Assembly: GCF_004197395.1 (NCBI RefSeq)
Contig: NZ_SELS01000012.1
Span: forward strand, 1-64,000
Origin: Paraburkholderia sp. UYCP14C
GTDB taxonomy: Bacteria; Pseudomonadota; Gammaproteobacteria; Burkholderiales; Burkholderiaceae
Direction of reading: 5' to 3'
Length of the DNA: 64,000 nucleotides
Position 1 is the stretch's first letter, and each line of letters begins with the position of its first letter. Under the pieces are notes generated by a model, which saw nothing but the letters and a program-made list of their open reading frames with translations, made no database searches and had not been told where the DNA came from. Shown here piece after piece: positions 9,084-18,731 of the stretch. A program made the translations under genes and the position numbers.

Positions 9084-9938
9084 CTAGGTTTGCGTGACGG
9101 CGACGATCGCCTCGGCCGCGCGGATCACGGGCAGATCGACCATGCGGCCGTCCAGACTGAATGCTTCGCCGCCGTGCTTCGCGGCTTCTTCGAGTACGCG
9201 GCGCGCCCAAACCTGCTCGGCCTCGGTATGGCCCAGTGCCTCGTTCACCCCGGCCACCTGGGCCGGATGGATGCACAGCTTGCCGCCGAAGCCGAAGGCA
9301 CGCGCGCGCCGGGCATCGGCGGCCAGACGTTCGGCGTTGCCGGTATCGGTGGTCACGCCGTCGATGGGCGCGGGCAGCCTCGCGCGACGCGACGCTGCCA
9401 CGAGTGCATTGCGTGCGAACGCCAGCTCGGGTTCCTCGGCGCTTGCACGCATGCCCAGGTCGAGCTGGAAATCGAGGTGGCCGAAGGCGAGGCGCGCGAC
9501 TTGCGGTTCGCGCGCCAGCGCATCGGCCGCGTCGAGGCCCGCCAGCGATTCGATCAATGCGACGACGCGTGCATCTGCGCCGAGCTTTTGCGCCACGCGT
9601 CGCAGCGCGTCGGCATCTTCCGCCTTGGGGCACATCACCGTCACGCGTTGGCCCACCCACTCGCACAGCAGCGCGATATCGGATGCGTGCCAAAGCGTGC
9701 CGACGGCGTTGACGCGGACCACCGTTCGCGCCAGTTGCGCGGGCGTCAGATGGGGCAGGTGCTGCGCAAGCTGCTCGCGCGCGCTGTCCTTGCTGCCCTC
9801 GGCCACGGCATCCTCGAGGTCGATGACGATGCAATCCGCGCCCGAATCGAGCGCCTTGATGAAGCGTTCAGGCTTCGTGGCGGGCACGAAAAGCAGGCTG
9901 CGCGCATGGCCCACGGGGGATGTCGGGTTTCCGGACAT
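9084..9938 (-). CDS. CitE-type CoA-ester lyase (HpcH/HpaI aldolase family)
   Basis: A 284-residue TIM-barrel lyase of the citrate-lyase-beta-like group, which includes citramalyl-CoA and malyl/methylmalyl-CoA lyases. Family motifs are RSLLFVPATKPERFIKAL, DCIVIDLEDAVAEG (Mg2+-binding acidic residues), VVRVNAVGT, the conserved Arg/Glu in LIESLAGL, and GFGGKLCIHPAQV near the C-terminus. It is the last intact gene of the CoA operon, 3 bases after the CoA-transferase. With a CoA-transferase and a hotdog hydratase this matches the itaconate degradation set, whose last step is citramalyl-CoA lyase giving acetyl-CoA and pyruvate. The exact substrate is inferred from context. Confidence 0.87.
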   Translation of the reverse strand: MSGNPTSPVGHARSLLFVPATKPERFIKALDSGADCIVIDLEDAVAEGSKDSAREQLAQHLPHLTPAQLARTVVRVNAVGTLWHASDIALLCEWVGQRVTVMCPKAEDADALRRVAQKLGADARVVALIESLAGLDAADALAREPQVARLAFGHLDFQLDLGMRASAEEPELAFARNALVAASRRARLPAPIDGVTTDTGNAERLAADARRARAFGFGGKLCIHPAQVAGVNEALGHTEAEQVWARRVLEEAAKHGGEAFSLDGRMVDLPVIRAAEAIVAVTQT

Positions 9939-9941
9939 GGG

Positions 9942-11138
9942 TCAGATCACTCCATCGGCATGCAGCTTCTGGATGTCGGCCTCCGAGCGCCCCAGTTCGC
10001 GCAGAATCGCCGCGCTGTGTTCGCCAAGCGCGGGCACAGGATCCATCCGGACATCGAAGCTATCGACATTGGCGGGCGGCAGCAGCGCCTGAAGCTCACC
10101 GGCGGGCGAACCGATGGTGGCGAAACGCTCGCGCGCCCGCAACTGCGGATGCAACCACAAATCGCCGACCCGATTGACGGCCGCATTGGCGATCTGCGCC
10201 TCATCGAGACGCGCGATGACGTCCTGCGCCGTGAGGCTGTCGAACGTCTGCTCGATGACTTCCTTCAAGGCCGCGCGGTTTTCCACACGGCGCACGTTGG
10301 CGTCGAAGCGCGGGTCGACTGTGAGCTCAGGGCGGCGCAATACGATGTCGCAGAACAGCTTCCACTCGCGCTCGTTTTGCAGACCCAGCATCACGACCCG
10401 GCCGTCGCCCGCCTTGAAAGGTCCATAGGGATAGATGGTGGCGTGCGCCGCGCCGTTGCGCCCGGGCGGCTGCTGGCCGTCGTACGCGTAGTACATCGGA
10501 AAGCCCATCCATTCGCCGAGCGCTTCGAGCATCGATACTTCGACATGCGAGCCCTCGCCGCTGATACCACGTTGCAGCAGCGCGCTCAGAATGCCGGTGT
10601 AGGCGTACATGCCGGCCGCAATGTCAGCAATCGAGTTGCCGGCTTTGCTCGGCTCATCGGACGTGCCTGTGATCGAGAGGAAGGCTGCCTCGCTCTGGAT
10701 TAGCAGGTCGTAGGCCTTCTTGTCGCGGTAGGGACCGTCGGCGCCATAGCCCGAGATATCGCAGACGATGAGCTTCTTGTGCTTCGCGTGGAGCGTCTTG
10801 AACGACAAACCCATGCGCGCGGCCGCGCCGGGCGCGAGGTTCTGCACGAGCACGTCGGCCTCGGCGATCAACTCGTCGAGCACAGCAAGAGCCTCGGGCT
10901 GCTTGAGATCGAGCGTCAGACTTTCCTTCGAGCGGTTGGTCCAGACGAAATGCGAAGCCAGTCCGCGCGTGCGATGGTCGTACGCGCGGGCGAAATCGCC
11001 GACGCGCGGACGCTCCACCTTGATCACGCGCGCGCCCAGGTCGGCGAGCTGACGGGTGCAGAACGGCGCGGCGATCGCGTGTTCCAGCGTGATGATGGTC
11101 AGGCCGCTGAGCGGGCCTTTGCGATTGGGTTTTGACAT
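9942..11138 (-). CDS. Class III CoA-transferase (CaiB/BaiF family)
   Basis: A 398-residue family III CoA-transferase. The N-terminus is typical (LSGLTIITLEHAIAAPFCTRQLADLGA with VIKVERP). The catalytic Asp lies in KAYDLLIQSEAAFLSITG, followed by DIAAGMYAYTGILSALLQR and HVEVSMLEALGEWM. It probably moves CoA from succinyl-CoA or acetyl-CoA to a free dicarboxylic acid, activating it for the hydratase and lyase next door. Succinyl-CoA:itaconate, mesaconate and citramalate CoA-transferases all belong to this family and cannot be separated by eye. It is tightly packed between the lyase and hydratase genes. Confidence 0.88.
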   Translation of the reverse strand: MSKPNRKGPLSGLTIITLEHAIAAPFCTRQLADLGARVIKVERPRVGDFARAYDHRTRGLASHFVWTNRSKESLTLDLKQPEALAVLDELIAEADVLVQNLAPGAAARMGLSFKTLHAKHKKLIVCDISGYGADGPYRDKKAYDLLIQSEAAFLSITGTSDEPSKAGNSIADIAAGMYAYTGILSALLQRGISGEGSHVEVSMLEALGEWMGFPMYYAYDGQQPPGRNGAAHATIYPYGPFKAGDGRVVMLGLQNEREWKLFCDIVLRRPELTVDPRFDANVRRVENRAALKEVIEQTFDSLTAQDVIARLDEAQIANAAVNRVGDLWLHPQLRARERFATIGSPAGELQALLPPANVDSFDVRMDPVPALGEHSAAILRELGRSEADIQKLHADGVI

Positions 11139-11172
11139 GGCTTGTCTCGTCTTTCGTGTGGATCGCCCGATG

Positions 11173-12027
11173 CTATTCGACTTCCGCGCTGGCCTGCATC
11201 GCCAGTTGGCCCTCGGGACCGCGCGCCCATAAATGCGCCGTGCCGCCTTCGAGCTTGCCGTTGACCGAAAACGGCGCGATGTCGAACAACGGGCTGACGG
11301 CCTTGAATTCGAAGCGGCGAACAGTTCTCTGCGGATGCGTGCGGCGCAGCGTTTCCATCAGCAACGTGGCGATCAGCGGCCCATGCACCACGAGGCCCGG
11401 ATAGCCCTCTTCCTGCATCGCATAGGGACGATCGTAGTGAATGCGGTGGCCGTTGAAGGTCAGCGCCGAATAACGCATCAGCAGCACGGGGTCGGGTGTG
11501 ACGGTGCGGCTGAACTGCTCATCGTCGGGTGCGGCAGCAGGCCGGGGCGCGGCGGCGCCTGGCGCCGGCGCGTCGCGGTAGACGATGTCCTGTTCTTCGC
11601 GAATGGCGACGCCGCTCTCGCCGCTGATTTCGTGCAGCACGGTCACGAACACCAGTTGGCCGCTGCGCCCAGACTTGCTCTGAACGCTCCTGATCGTGGA
11701 GACGCGCCGAATCGGCTCACCGACGCCCAGCGGGCGCAGAAACTGCAGCCGCCCTCCGGCCCACATGCGCCGCGGTAACGCGATGGGCGGCAGAAAGCCG
11801 CCGCGCTTCGGATGGCCGTCCGGTCCGATGCCGGACTGGCGCTCGCCCGGCAGAAAATACAGCCAGTGCCATAGCGGCGGCAGGTCGGACGGCAGCACCC
11901 CGGCATCGCCGGCGTCCAGCGTGGCCTGCATGAGGCGCACAGGCGCCTCGGTGACACGGTCCGCAGTTTCCGCGTGGCGGCCCACCCAGGCCCCGAAGGA
12001 AGCAGGGCTTTCAAGACTCGTATGCAT
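11173..12027 (-). CDS. MaoC/FAS1-like hotdog hydratase, itaconyl/mesaconyl-CoA hydratase type
   Basis: A 284-residue double-hotdog protein. The N-terminal half carries LPPLWHWLYFLPGERQ and GGFLPPIALPRRMWAGGRL, signatures of the mesaconyl-C4-CoA / itaconyl-CoA hydratase group. The C-terminal half has the MaoC-like LTFNGHRIHYDRPYA with catalytic Asn/His, followed by YPGLVVHGPLIATLLM. It would hydrate an unsaturated C5-dicarboxyl-CoA to citramalyl-CoA, the substrate of the CitE-type lyase. An alanine/proline-rich linker lies at about 152-166. It is encoded between the CoA-transferase and etfA genes on the same strand. Confidence 0.85.
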   Translation of the reverse strand: MHTSLESPASFGAWVGRHAETADRVTEAPVRLMQATLDAGDAGVLPSDLPPLWHWLYFLPGERQSGIGPDGHPKRGGFLPPIALPRRMWAGGRLQFLRPLGVGEPIRRVSTIRSVQSKSGRSGQLVFVTVLHEISGESGVAIREEQDIVYRDAPAPGAAAPRPAAAPDDEQFSRTVTPDPVLLMRYSALTFNGHRIHYDRPYAMQEEGYPGLVVHGPLIATLLMETLRRTHPQRTVRRFEFKAVSPLFDIAPFSVNGKLEGGTAHLWARGPEGQLAMQASAEVE

Positions 12028-12069
12028 CGCGCTCTACCAGAGGAATCAGAATGACGGCCGCTTCGGGCA

Positions 12070-13008
12070 TTACAGTGCCTTGACCAGTTCGGGCACAGCC
12101 GTAAACAGATCGGCTTCGAGGCCATAGTCGGCCACGCTGAAGATCGGCGCCTCGGCGTCCTTGTTGATCGCGACGATCACCTTCGAATCCTTCATCCCCG
12201 CCAGGTGCTGGATCGCACCCGAGATGCCGCAGGCAACGTACAACTGCGGCGCGACGATCTTGCCCGTCTGGCCCACCTGCAGGTCGTTCGGCGCGTAGCC
12301 AGCGTCCACGGCCGCGCGCGATGCGCCGATCGCGGCGCCCAACTTGTCCGCCAGAGGCGTGATGACTTCCTGGAACCTGTCTTCGCTGCCGAGCGCCCGG
12401 CCGCCCGAGACGATGATTTTGGCCGCCGTCAGTTCGGGGCGGTCGCTCTTCGTCACTTCACGGCTCACGAAACGGCTCTTGCCGGAATCGGCCACGGCCG
12501 CCACCGTTTCGATCTCGGCGTTGCCACCGGTGGCCGTTGCCGCATCGAAACCCGTGGCGCGCACGGTGATGACTTTGACGGCTTCGTCCGATTGCACGGT
12601 GGCAATCGCGTTGCCCGCGTAGATGGGGCGCTCGAAGGTGTCGCCGCTCACCACCCGGGTGACGTCGCTGATCTGCGCGATATCGAGCTTCGCCGCCACG
12701 CGTGGCGCGACGTTCTTACCGCCGGCGGTGGCCGGGAACAGGATATGGCTGTAGTTGCCTGCAATGGCCAGCACCTGCGCCGCGAGGTTTTCAGCGAGAC
12801 TGTCCTTCAGCGATGCGCCGTCGGCGTGGACGACCTTGACCACGCCGGCAATCTGCGCGGCCGCCTGGGCAGCGGCTGCGGCGCCTTCACCGGCCACCAG
12901 CACATGAACGTCGCCGCCGCAGGCTGCGGCCGCGGTGACCGTGTTCAGCGTGGCGCTCCTGATCGAAGCGTTGTCGTGTTCTGCAATAACGAGTGCGGTC
13001 ATCTCCAT
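12070..13008 (-). CDS. etfA: Electron transfer flavoprotein alpha subunit (second copy)
   Basis: A complete 312-residue EtfA. Domain I is N-terminal ([19 protein letters not shown]). The FAD-binding domain II has [32 protein letters not shown] and [20 protein letters not shown]. It pairs with EtfB, encoded 7 bases upstream, to take electrons from an acyl-CoA dehydrogenase. It shares long near-identical blocks with the EtfA at the left edge, so the cell carries at least two copies. Its position between the hydratase and acyl-CoA dehydrogenase genes suggests an ETF dedicated to this pathway. Confidence 0.96.
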   Translation of the reverse strand: MEMTALVIAEHDNASIRSATLNTVTAAAACGGDVHVLVAGEGAAAAAQAAAQIAGVVKVVHADGASLKDSLAENLAAQVLAIAGNYSHILFPATAGGKNVAPRVAAKLDIAQISDVTRVVSGDTFERPIYAGNAIATVQSDEAVKVITVRATGFDAATATGGNAEIETVAAVADSGKSRFVSREVTKSDRPELTAAKIIVSGGRALGSEDRFQEVITPLADKLGAAIGASRAAVDAGYAPNDLQVGQTGKIVAPQLYVACGISGAIQHLAGMKDSKVIVAINKDAEAPIFSVADYGLEADLFTAVPELVKAL

Positions 13009-13015
13009 CGGCTCC

Positions 13016-13765
13016 TTAAATCACTTTGGCTTCGTTCTTGAGTTTGTCGACGAGCGCGGCCACATCGGCCACTTTGACGCCGGCCTTGCGGCCTGCGGGC
13101 TCGGTCACCTTGAGCGTCTTCATCCGAGGCGCCACGTCGACACCGAGGTCCGCGGGCTTGACGGTCTCGAGCGGCTTCTTCTTGGCCTTCATGATGTTGG
13201 GCAGCGTGACGTAGCGCGGTTCGTTCAGACGCAGGTCGGTGGTCACGACGGCGGGCGTGGAGAGCGACAAGGTTTCGAGGCCGCCGTCCACTTCGCGCGT
13301 CACGTTGACATGGTCGCCGTCCACGTCGACCTTCGAAGCAAAGGTCGGCTGCGGCAGGTCGGCCAGTGCGGCAAGCGTTTGGCCGGTCTGGTTGGCGTCG
13401 TCGTCGATGGCCTGCTTGCCAAGGATGACGAGGCCGGGCTGCTCCTTGTCCACGAGTGCCTTCAGGATTTTGGCGACGGCCAGCGGCTGCAGCTCGACAT
13501 CGGTTTCGACCAGAATGCCGCGGTCCGCACCGATCGCCATGGCCGTGCGCAAGGTCTCCTGGCACTGCGCCACACCGGCGGAAACGGCAATGACCTCGGT
13601 GGCCACGCCCTTTTCCTTCAGGCGCACGGCTTCTTCCACGGCGATTTCGTCGAAGGGGTTCATGCTCATCTTGACGTTGCCGATATCCACGCCGCTGCCA
13701 TCGGCCTTGGCGCGGACCTTGACGTTGAAGTCCACCACGCGCTTGACGGGTACGATAATTTTCAT
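13016..13765 (-). CDS. etfB: Electron transfer flavoprotein beta subunit
   Basis: A complete 249-residue EtfB (FixA). It starts [18 protein letters not shown] and carries [19 protein letters not shown], the AMP-binding [17 protein letters not shown] with the loop [15 protein letters not shown], and the C-terminal recognition-loop helix. It forms the ETF heterodimer with the downstream EtfA. The gene lies between the acyl-CoA dehydrogenase (22 bases upstream) and etfA, so all three are probably on one transcript. Confidence 0.96.
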   Translation of the reverse strand: MKIIVPVKRVVDFNVKVRAKADGSGVDIGNVKMSMNPFDEIAVEEAVRLKEKGVATEVIAVSAGVAQCQETLRTAMAIGADRGILVETDVELQPLAVAKILKALVDKEQPGLVILGKQAIDDDANQTGQTLAALADLPQPTFASKVDVDGDHVNVTREVDGGLETLSLSTPAVVTTDLRLNEPRYVTLPNIMKAKKKPLETVKPADLGVDVAPRMKTLKVTEPAGRKAGVKVADVAALVDKLKNEAKVI

Positions 13766-13787
13766 GACTCAGGATTCCTTTTGAGGA

Positions 13788-14960
13788 TTAGTAGGAACGC
13801 GGAAGCTGCAGCACGTGTTCGGCCACATGTCCCAGGATCATGTTGGTGGAGATGGGCGCGACCTGATACAGGCGCGTTTCGCGAAACTTGCGCTCCACGT
13901 CGTACTCGCAGGCGAAGCCAAAGCCGCCATGCGTCTGCAGGCAGGCATTGGCCGCTTCCCAGCTGGCCTTGGCGGCCAGGTATTTGGCCATATTGGCTTC
14001 CACGCCCGCGTTCTGGCGCGCGTCGATCTTCTGGCAGGCGCGCCAGCGCATCAGGTTGGCCGCTTCGAGTTCGATGAAGGATTCGGCCAGCGGGAACTGG
14101 ATGCCCTGGTTCTGACCGATCGGGCGGCCGAACACCTTGCGCTCGCTCGCATAGTCGCGTGCCTTTTCGAGGAACCAGTAGCCGTCGCCGATGCACTCGG
14201 CTGCGATCAGCGTGCGCTCGGCGTTCAAGCCGTCGAAGATCACTTTGAGGCCCTTGCCCTCGGTGCCCAGCAGCGCATCTTCGGGCAGCTCCAGATTGTC
14301 GAAGAACAGCTCGTTGGTCTCGTGATTGACCATGTTGAGAATGGGCCGCACCGTGAGGCCGTTGCCGATGGCCTTGTCCAGTTCCACGATGAAGCACGAC
14401 AGCCCGTCGCTCTTCTTCTGCACCTGGTCGATCGGTGTGGTGCGTGCGAGAAGAATCAGCAGGTCGCTGTGCTGCACGCGCGAGATCCACACCTTCTGGC
14501 CGTTGACGACCCAGCGGCCGTCCTTTTTCACGGCCGTGGTCTTGAGCTTGGTGGTATCGCTGCCCGTGGTGGGCTCAGTCACGCCCATCGATTGCATGCG
14601 CAGTTCGCCCGCGGCGATGCGAGGCAGATAGCGCTGCTTCTGCTCTTCCGTACCACTGAAGACGATGGTGTTCATCACATACATCTGGCCGTGGCAGGCG
14701 CCCGAGTTACCGCCCGATCGATTGATCTCTTCCATGATGACCGAGGCCTCCGCCATCGACAGCCCGGGGCCGCCGTAGTCCTGCGGAATCAGCGCGGCGA
14801 GCCAGCCGGCCTTGGTGAGCGCGTTGACGAATTCCTCCGGGTAGCCGCGCTTCTCGTCGATCTGGCGGTGGTAGTCGGCCGGGAACTGGTTGCACAGAGC
14901 GCGCACCGCGTCGCGGATCTCCTGGTACTGGTCGGGGGCGGAAAAAATGGAAGCACTCAT
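13788..14960 (-). CDS. Acyl-CoA dehydrogenase with helix-G catalytic glutamate
   Basis: A 390-residue flavoprotein that oxidises an acyl-CoA to the 2-enoyl-CoA, passing electrons to ETF. Family motifs: MGVTEPTTGSDTTKLKTTA (FAD/substrate contact), VNGQKVWISRVQHSD, SERKVFGRPIGQNQGIQFPL and LQTHGGFGFACEYDVERKFR. The usual C-terminal base (YEGTSE region) is replaced by VAPISTNM. A Glu (E248, in LNAERTLIAAE) stands where isovaleryl-CoA dehydrogenase has its base, suggesting a branched or otherwise unusual acyl-CoA. It is the first gene of the operon, divergent from the LysR gene. Methylsuccinyl-CoA or a C5 dicarboxyl-CoA are possible substrates; this is inference. Confidence 0.9.
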   Translation of the reverse strand: MSASIFSAPDQYQEIRDAVRALCNQFPADYHRQIDEKRGYPEEFVNALTKAGWLAALIPQDYGGPGLSMAEASVIMEEINRSGGNSGACHGQMYVMNTIVFSGTEEQKQRYLPRIAAGELRMQSMGVTEPTTGSDTTKLKTTAVKKDGRWVVNGQKVWISRVQHSDLLILLARTTPIDQVQKKSDGLSCFIVELDKAIGNGLTVRPILNMVNHETNELFFDNLELPEDALLGTEGKGLKVIFDGLNAERTLIAAECIGDGYWFLEKARDYASERKVFGRPIGQNQGIQFPLAESFIELEAANLMRWRACQKIDARQNAGVEANMAKYLAAKASWEAANACLQTHGGFGFACEYDVERKFRETRLYQVAPISTNMILGHVAEHVLQLPRSY

Positions 14961-15071
14961 GAAGGCAGTCTCGGTAGTTGCTTGCGTTGGACCATAGTAA
15001 TATTTGATGGATAGAGAGAAAAATAGAATTCTTTGATCGAAGCATCAGTTTTCGGTATCGAGGTATCTGCG
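14961..15071. promoter_or_regulatory. Divergent promoter region of the CoA operon and its LysR gene
   Basis: A 111-base AT-rich gap lies between the divergent acyl-CoA dehydrogenase and LysR starts. LysR proteins normally act in such a region. A short imperfect palindrome (CTTTGATCGAAG, about 15032-15043) is the best operator candidate I see. Exact promoters are not assigned. Confidence 0.45.
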
Positions 15072-16001
15072 ATGGATCTCAAGCAACTCCGTGCCTTTGT
15101 GACCGTGGCCGAGACCGGCAACGTCACGCGTGCCTCCACCCTGCTGAACCTGGTACAGCCCGCCGTGTCGCGCCAGCTGCGCCTGCTCGAAGAGGACATG
15201 GGCACGGAGCTGTTCGACCGCAGCCGCCACGGCATGCAGCTCACGCCTTCGGGCAAGACCATGCTCGAATACGCGCACCGCATCCTCAATGAAGTCGCGC
15301 GTGCCAAGGCCGAGATCCAGCCGACCGAAGGGCCGGTCGCGGGAATCGTGAGCATCGGACTCCTCGCCAGCACGTCGGATCTGCTGGCCACGCTGCTGGC
15401 CGCGGAGGTCGCGAAGCGCTATCCGAACATCCGGCTGCGGCTGACCATCGGATACGCGGGGCATCTGCAAAACTGGCTCGAAGCCGGAGACGTGGACGCC
15501 GCCCTGCTCTATGGTCAGAAGGAGACGCCCACGCTGCATGTGAAAGCACTGATCGAGGAAAGTCTGTGGGTGGTGGCTGCGCCGTCCGTGGGGTTGTCGC
15601 GCAAGCGGGCGCTCGCGCTAGCGCGCGTGGCGAGTGAGCCTTTCGTTCTGCCCGCCGCGCCGCAGGGTCTGCGCGCGATGATCGAACACGCCGCGGCCGA
15701 GGCCGGCGTGACGCTGCGCATCTTTGCCGAAACCAATGCGCTGAGCGTGCAGAAAGAACTGGTCGCGCAAGGCCACGGCTGGACGATTCTTCCCGCCGTG
15801 GGCGTCACGCAGGAGGTCGACAAGGGCCTCCTGAGCGCGGCCCCGCTGACGTCTCCCGGGCTGCGGCGCACCATCGTGCTGGCCGCGCCCAGCAGCCGCC
15901 AGGCCACGGCGCCCGTACGCTGCGTGGTCGGCGTGCTGCTGGACTGCGTGAAGAGCACCTTCGACGAGGGCCGCTGGCCCGATGCACGCTGGCTCGGCTA
16001 G
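15072..16001 (+). CDS. LysR-family transcriptional regulator
   Basis: A 309-residue LTTR. The winged HTH is at the N-terminus (MDLKQLRAFVTVAETGNVTR, then QPAVSRQLRLLEEDMGTELF), followed by a periplasmic-binding-like effector domain from about residue 90. The ATG at 15072 is chosen over an upstream ATG at 15033 because LTTRs begin directly with MDLxQLRxF. It is divergently transcribed from the CoA operon, the classic arrangement for an LTTR controlling its neighbour. The inducer is probably a free acid or CoA ester of that pathway. Confidence 0.93.
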   Translation: MDLKQLRAFVTVAETGNVTRASTLLNLVQPAVSRQLRLLEEDMGTELFDRSRHGMQLTPSGKTMLEYAHRILNEVARAKAEIQPTEGPVAGIVSIGLLASTSDLLATLLAAEVAKRYPNIRLRLTIGYAGHLQNWLEAGDVDAALLYGQKETPTLHVKALIEESLWVVAAPSVGLSRKRALALARVASEPFVLPAAPQGLRAMIEHAAAEAGVTLRIFAETNALSVQKELVAQGHGWTILPAVGVTQEVDKGLLSAAPLTSPGLRRTIVLAAPSSRQATAPVRCVVGVLLDCVKSTFDEGRWPDARWLG

Positions 16002-16028
16002 AGCCCCCCTTCGACTTCATAAGGCTGC

Positions 16029-16255
16029 CTAAACAATTTCCCTCAGCCGCAGATCGGCAATGGCTCGCGCATCCAGGCCGATTGCAGCGAGAATTTCGTC
16101 GGTGTGCTCGCCGGTGAGCGGCGCGCGTGTGTGGATCTCAGGCGGCGTGCGCGACAACGAAACGGGAGTGGCGAAGATCGGCACCTTCTTCGGCGCACCT
16201 GGGTAGTCCATCCAGTGAATCAGGTCGGCGGCCTTGATGGTCTCGTCCTGCAGTG
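16029..16255 (-). pseudogene. C-terminal fragment of a class III CoA-transferase
   Basis: About 75 codons encode ALQDETIKAADLIHWMDYP, then GAPKKVPIFATPVSLSRTPP and TGEHTDEILAAIGLDARAIADL. This is the characteristic C-terminus of CaiB/BaiF CoA-transferases, which run about 400 residues. The upstream part is absent: beyond 16255 the frame has no resemblance to the family. It is a leftover, distinct from the intact copy at 9942-11138. Confidence 0.75.
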
Positions 16256-16450
16256 CCTGGCGATGCTTTCGGCGCGGTGATGGGACCACTTGCGGCCGGC
16301 CGTACTTCGATATGAACGGCAACTACGAGCTGCCGTTGCGCCTGGCTCCGGTATGGCTCGTCGTCGCGAGCGCGCTGCTCGTTTCACTTGGCAGATATCG
16401 TGCGCTGCGAGCACGTAGCGCTGATGGCCAACTCGCCAGCGCTGATACCT

Positions 16451-16594
16451 GACAGCAACGCGATTTCGATTTATGCGCGCGACCCCGAGGGCAACCGGCT
16501 GGAGATCTTCATCGACACGCCGTGGTACGTCGACCAGCCTATGCGGGTGCCGGTGGACTTCGGCTTGGGCCGACGCAGACCTCATGGCAGCTGT
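16451..16594 (+). pseudogene. C-terminal fragment of a VOC/extradiol-dioxygenase-like protein
   Basis: The frame reads AISIYARDPEGNRLEIFIDT followed by PWYVDQPMRVPVD. This is the end of a vicinal-oxygen-chelate domain of the catechol-2,3-dioxygenase type, with the conserved metal-ligand Glu in RLEIF. The N-terminal half of the domain is missing, so the fragment cannot be functional. It belongs to the decayed aromatic-catabolism block between the CoA operon and the cox cluster. Confidence 0.65.
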
Positions 16595-16691
16595 TGAGCA
16601 CCACGCGAGCACGCTGCCGGGATTCAGGCCACGAACCGATTGACAGGCCGAGATGACAGTGCCTTTTTAGAGGTCTGCAACGTCGATCTGA

Positions 16692-17933
<1,242 letters not shown>

Positions 17934-17989
17934 GACCCGATTCAAGCGGCTCGCCGCCAGCGGGTTCCGCCAACGTGCCGGCCATACCT

Positions 17990-18258
17990 TCAGCGGATTC
18001 AAACGTGCGCTCCCCTCGCGTCCAGCGCGGGAAAGGCGCGCCGAACCAGGCGTCGTACAGCGAGTAGTAGAACGCGCGCACCAGCCGGTAGCTGACCGCA
18101 GTCACATCCGCGTGACCGCCCCAGGTTTCGACGAGCCGGCGGAAGGCCGCGCGTTCGGGATGGCCGTCGAGAGCGGTCGCGTCGAGCGCGTCGAGCGCAG
18201 TGCGTCGCCAGTGTTCGATCCAGAAAGCCCGGTCGTCGCTCTGCACCGCATCCGGAGC
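17990..18258 (-). pseudogene. Probable fragment of a penicillin acylase-family amidase
   Basis: This minus-strand frame reads QSDDRAFWIEHWRRTALDAL, then HPERAAFRRLVETWGG and YRLVRAF. The pattern (Q.DDRA...W...L at the start of a helix, then YRLVRAFR) resembles the beta-chain middle of penicillin acylase (Ntn hydrolase) proteins. No nucleophile serine or flanking domains are visible, and both sides are disrupted. Alternative: an unrelated helical remnant. Confidence 0.4.
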
Positions 18259-18731
18259 GGCAGGATGGACTCGGCCGGGCCGCCAGCCCTGCTGACCGGC
18301 GTAACACGCGTTCGGCGAGCGGATGTTGAGCGAGGCGGCCGAGGCTCTCGTAGAAGAGAGCGTCGAAAATCTGGGGAAATCACGGTCACTCGTCTATCAC
18401 CGGTCACACCGTTCCGGTTGAGGAACTGATCGAACCGAGCTGCAGCCGAGGTGACCTCCGTGAGCAGGTGTTGGACGACGCTCAGCACGCAACGCAACCG
18501 CCGCCGAGCGGCAGGAATGAAAAGCGATGGATGGATCGTAGATGATCCATCACTGCTCCGAGTATCGGCACCTCATCCGCCTGAAACGCTACACATGACG
18601 CCCGACCTTGCTGATCAAGGCATCCACGCGGCTTGCGATCTCGGGGCTTTCGGCGAGGTGATCGAAGTGCGGCCTCAACGCCGACCGAGTCGCGGCTCGA
18701 GCCAGGTCGCGCAGCCGAGCCCCAGCTGTTT
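18259..18731. other. Degraded stretch, no gene assigned
   Basis: About 470 bases between the acylase-like remnant and the cox-linked cluster. A minus-strand frame at 18589-18730 ends LRPHFDHLAESPEIASRVDA plus LISKVGRHV and looks like the helical tail of some protein, but I cannot name it. Nothing else is recognisable. Confidence 0.35.

Noticed and set aside
18589-18731. Minus-strand frame ending in a helical tail after the MobA-like gene
   Set aside because: It looks protein-like but I could not match any family or find a credible start, so it is not listed as a gene.
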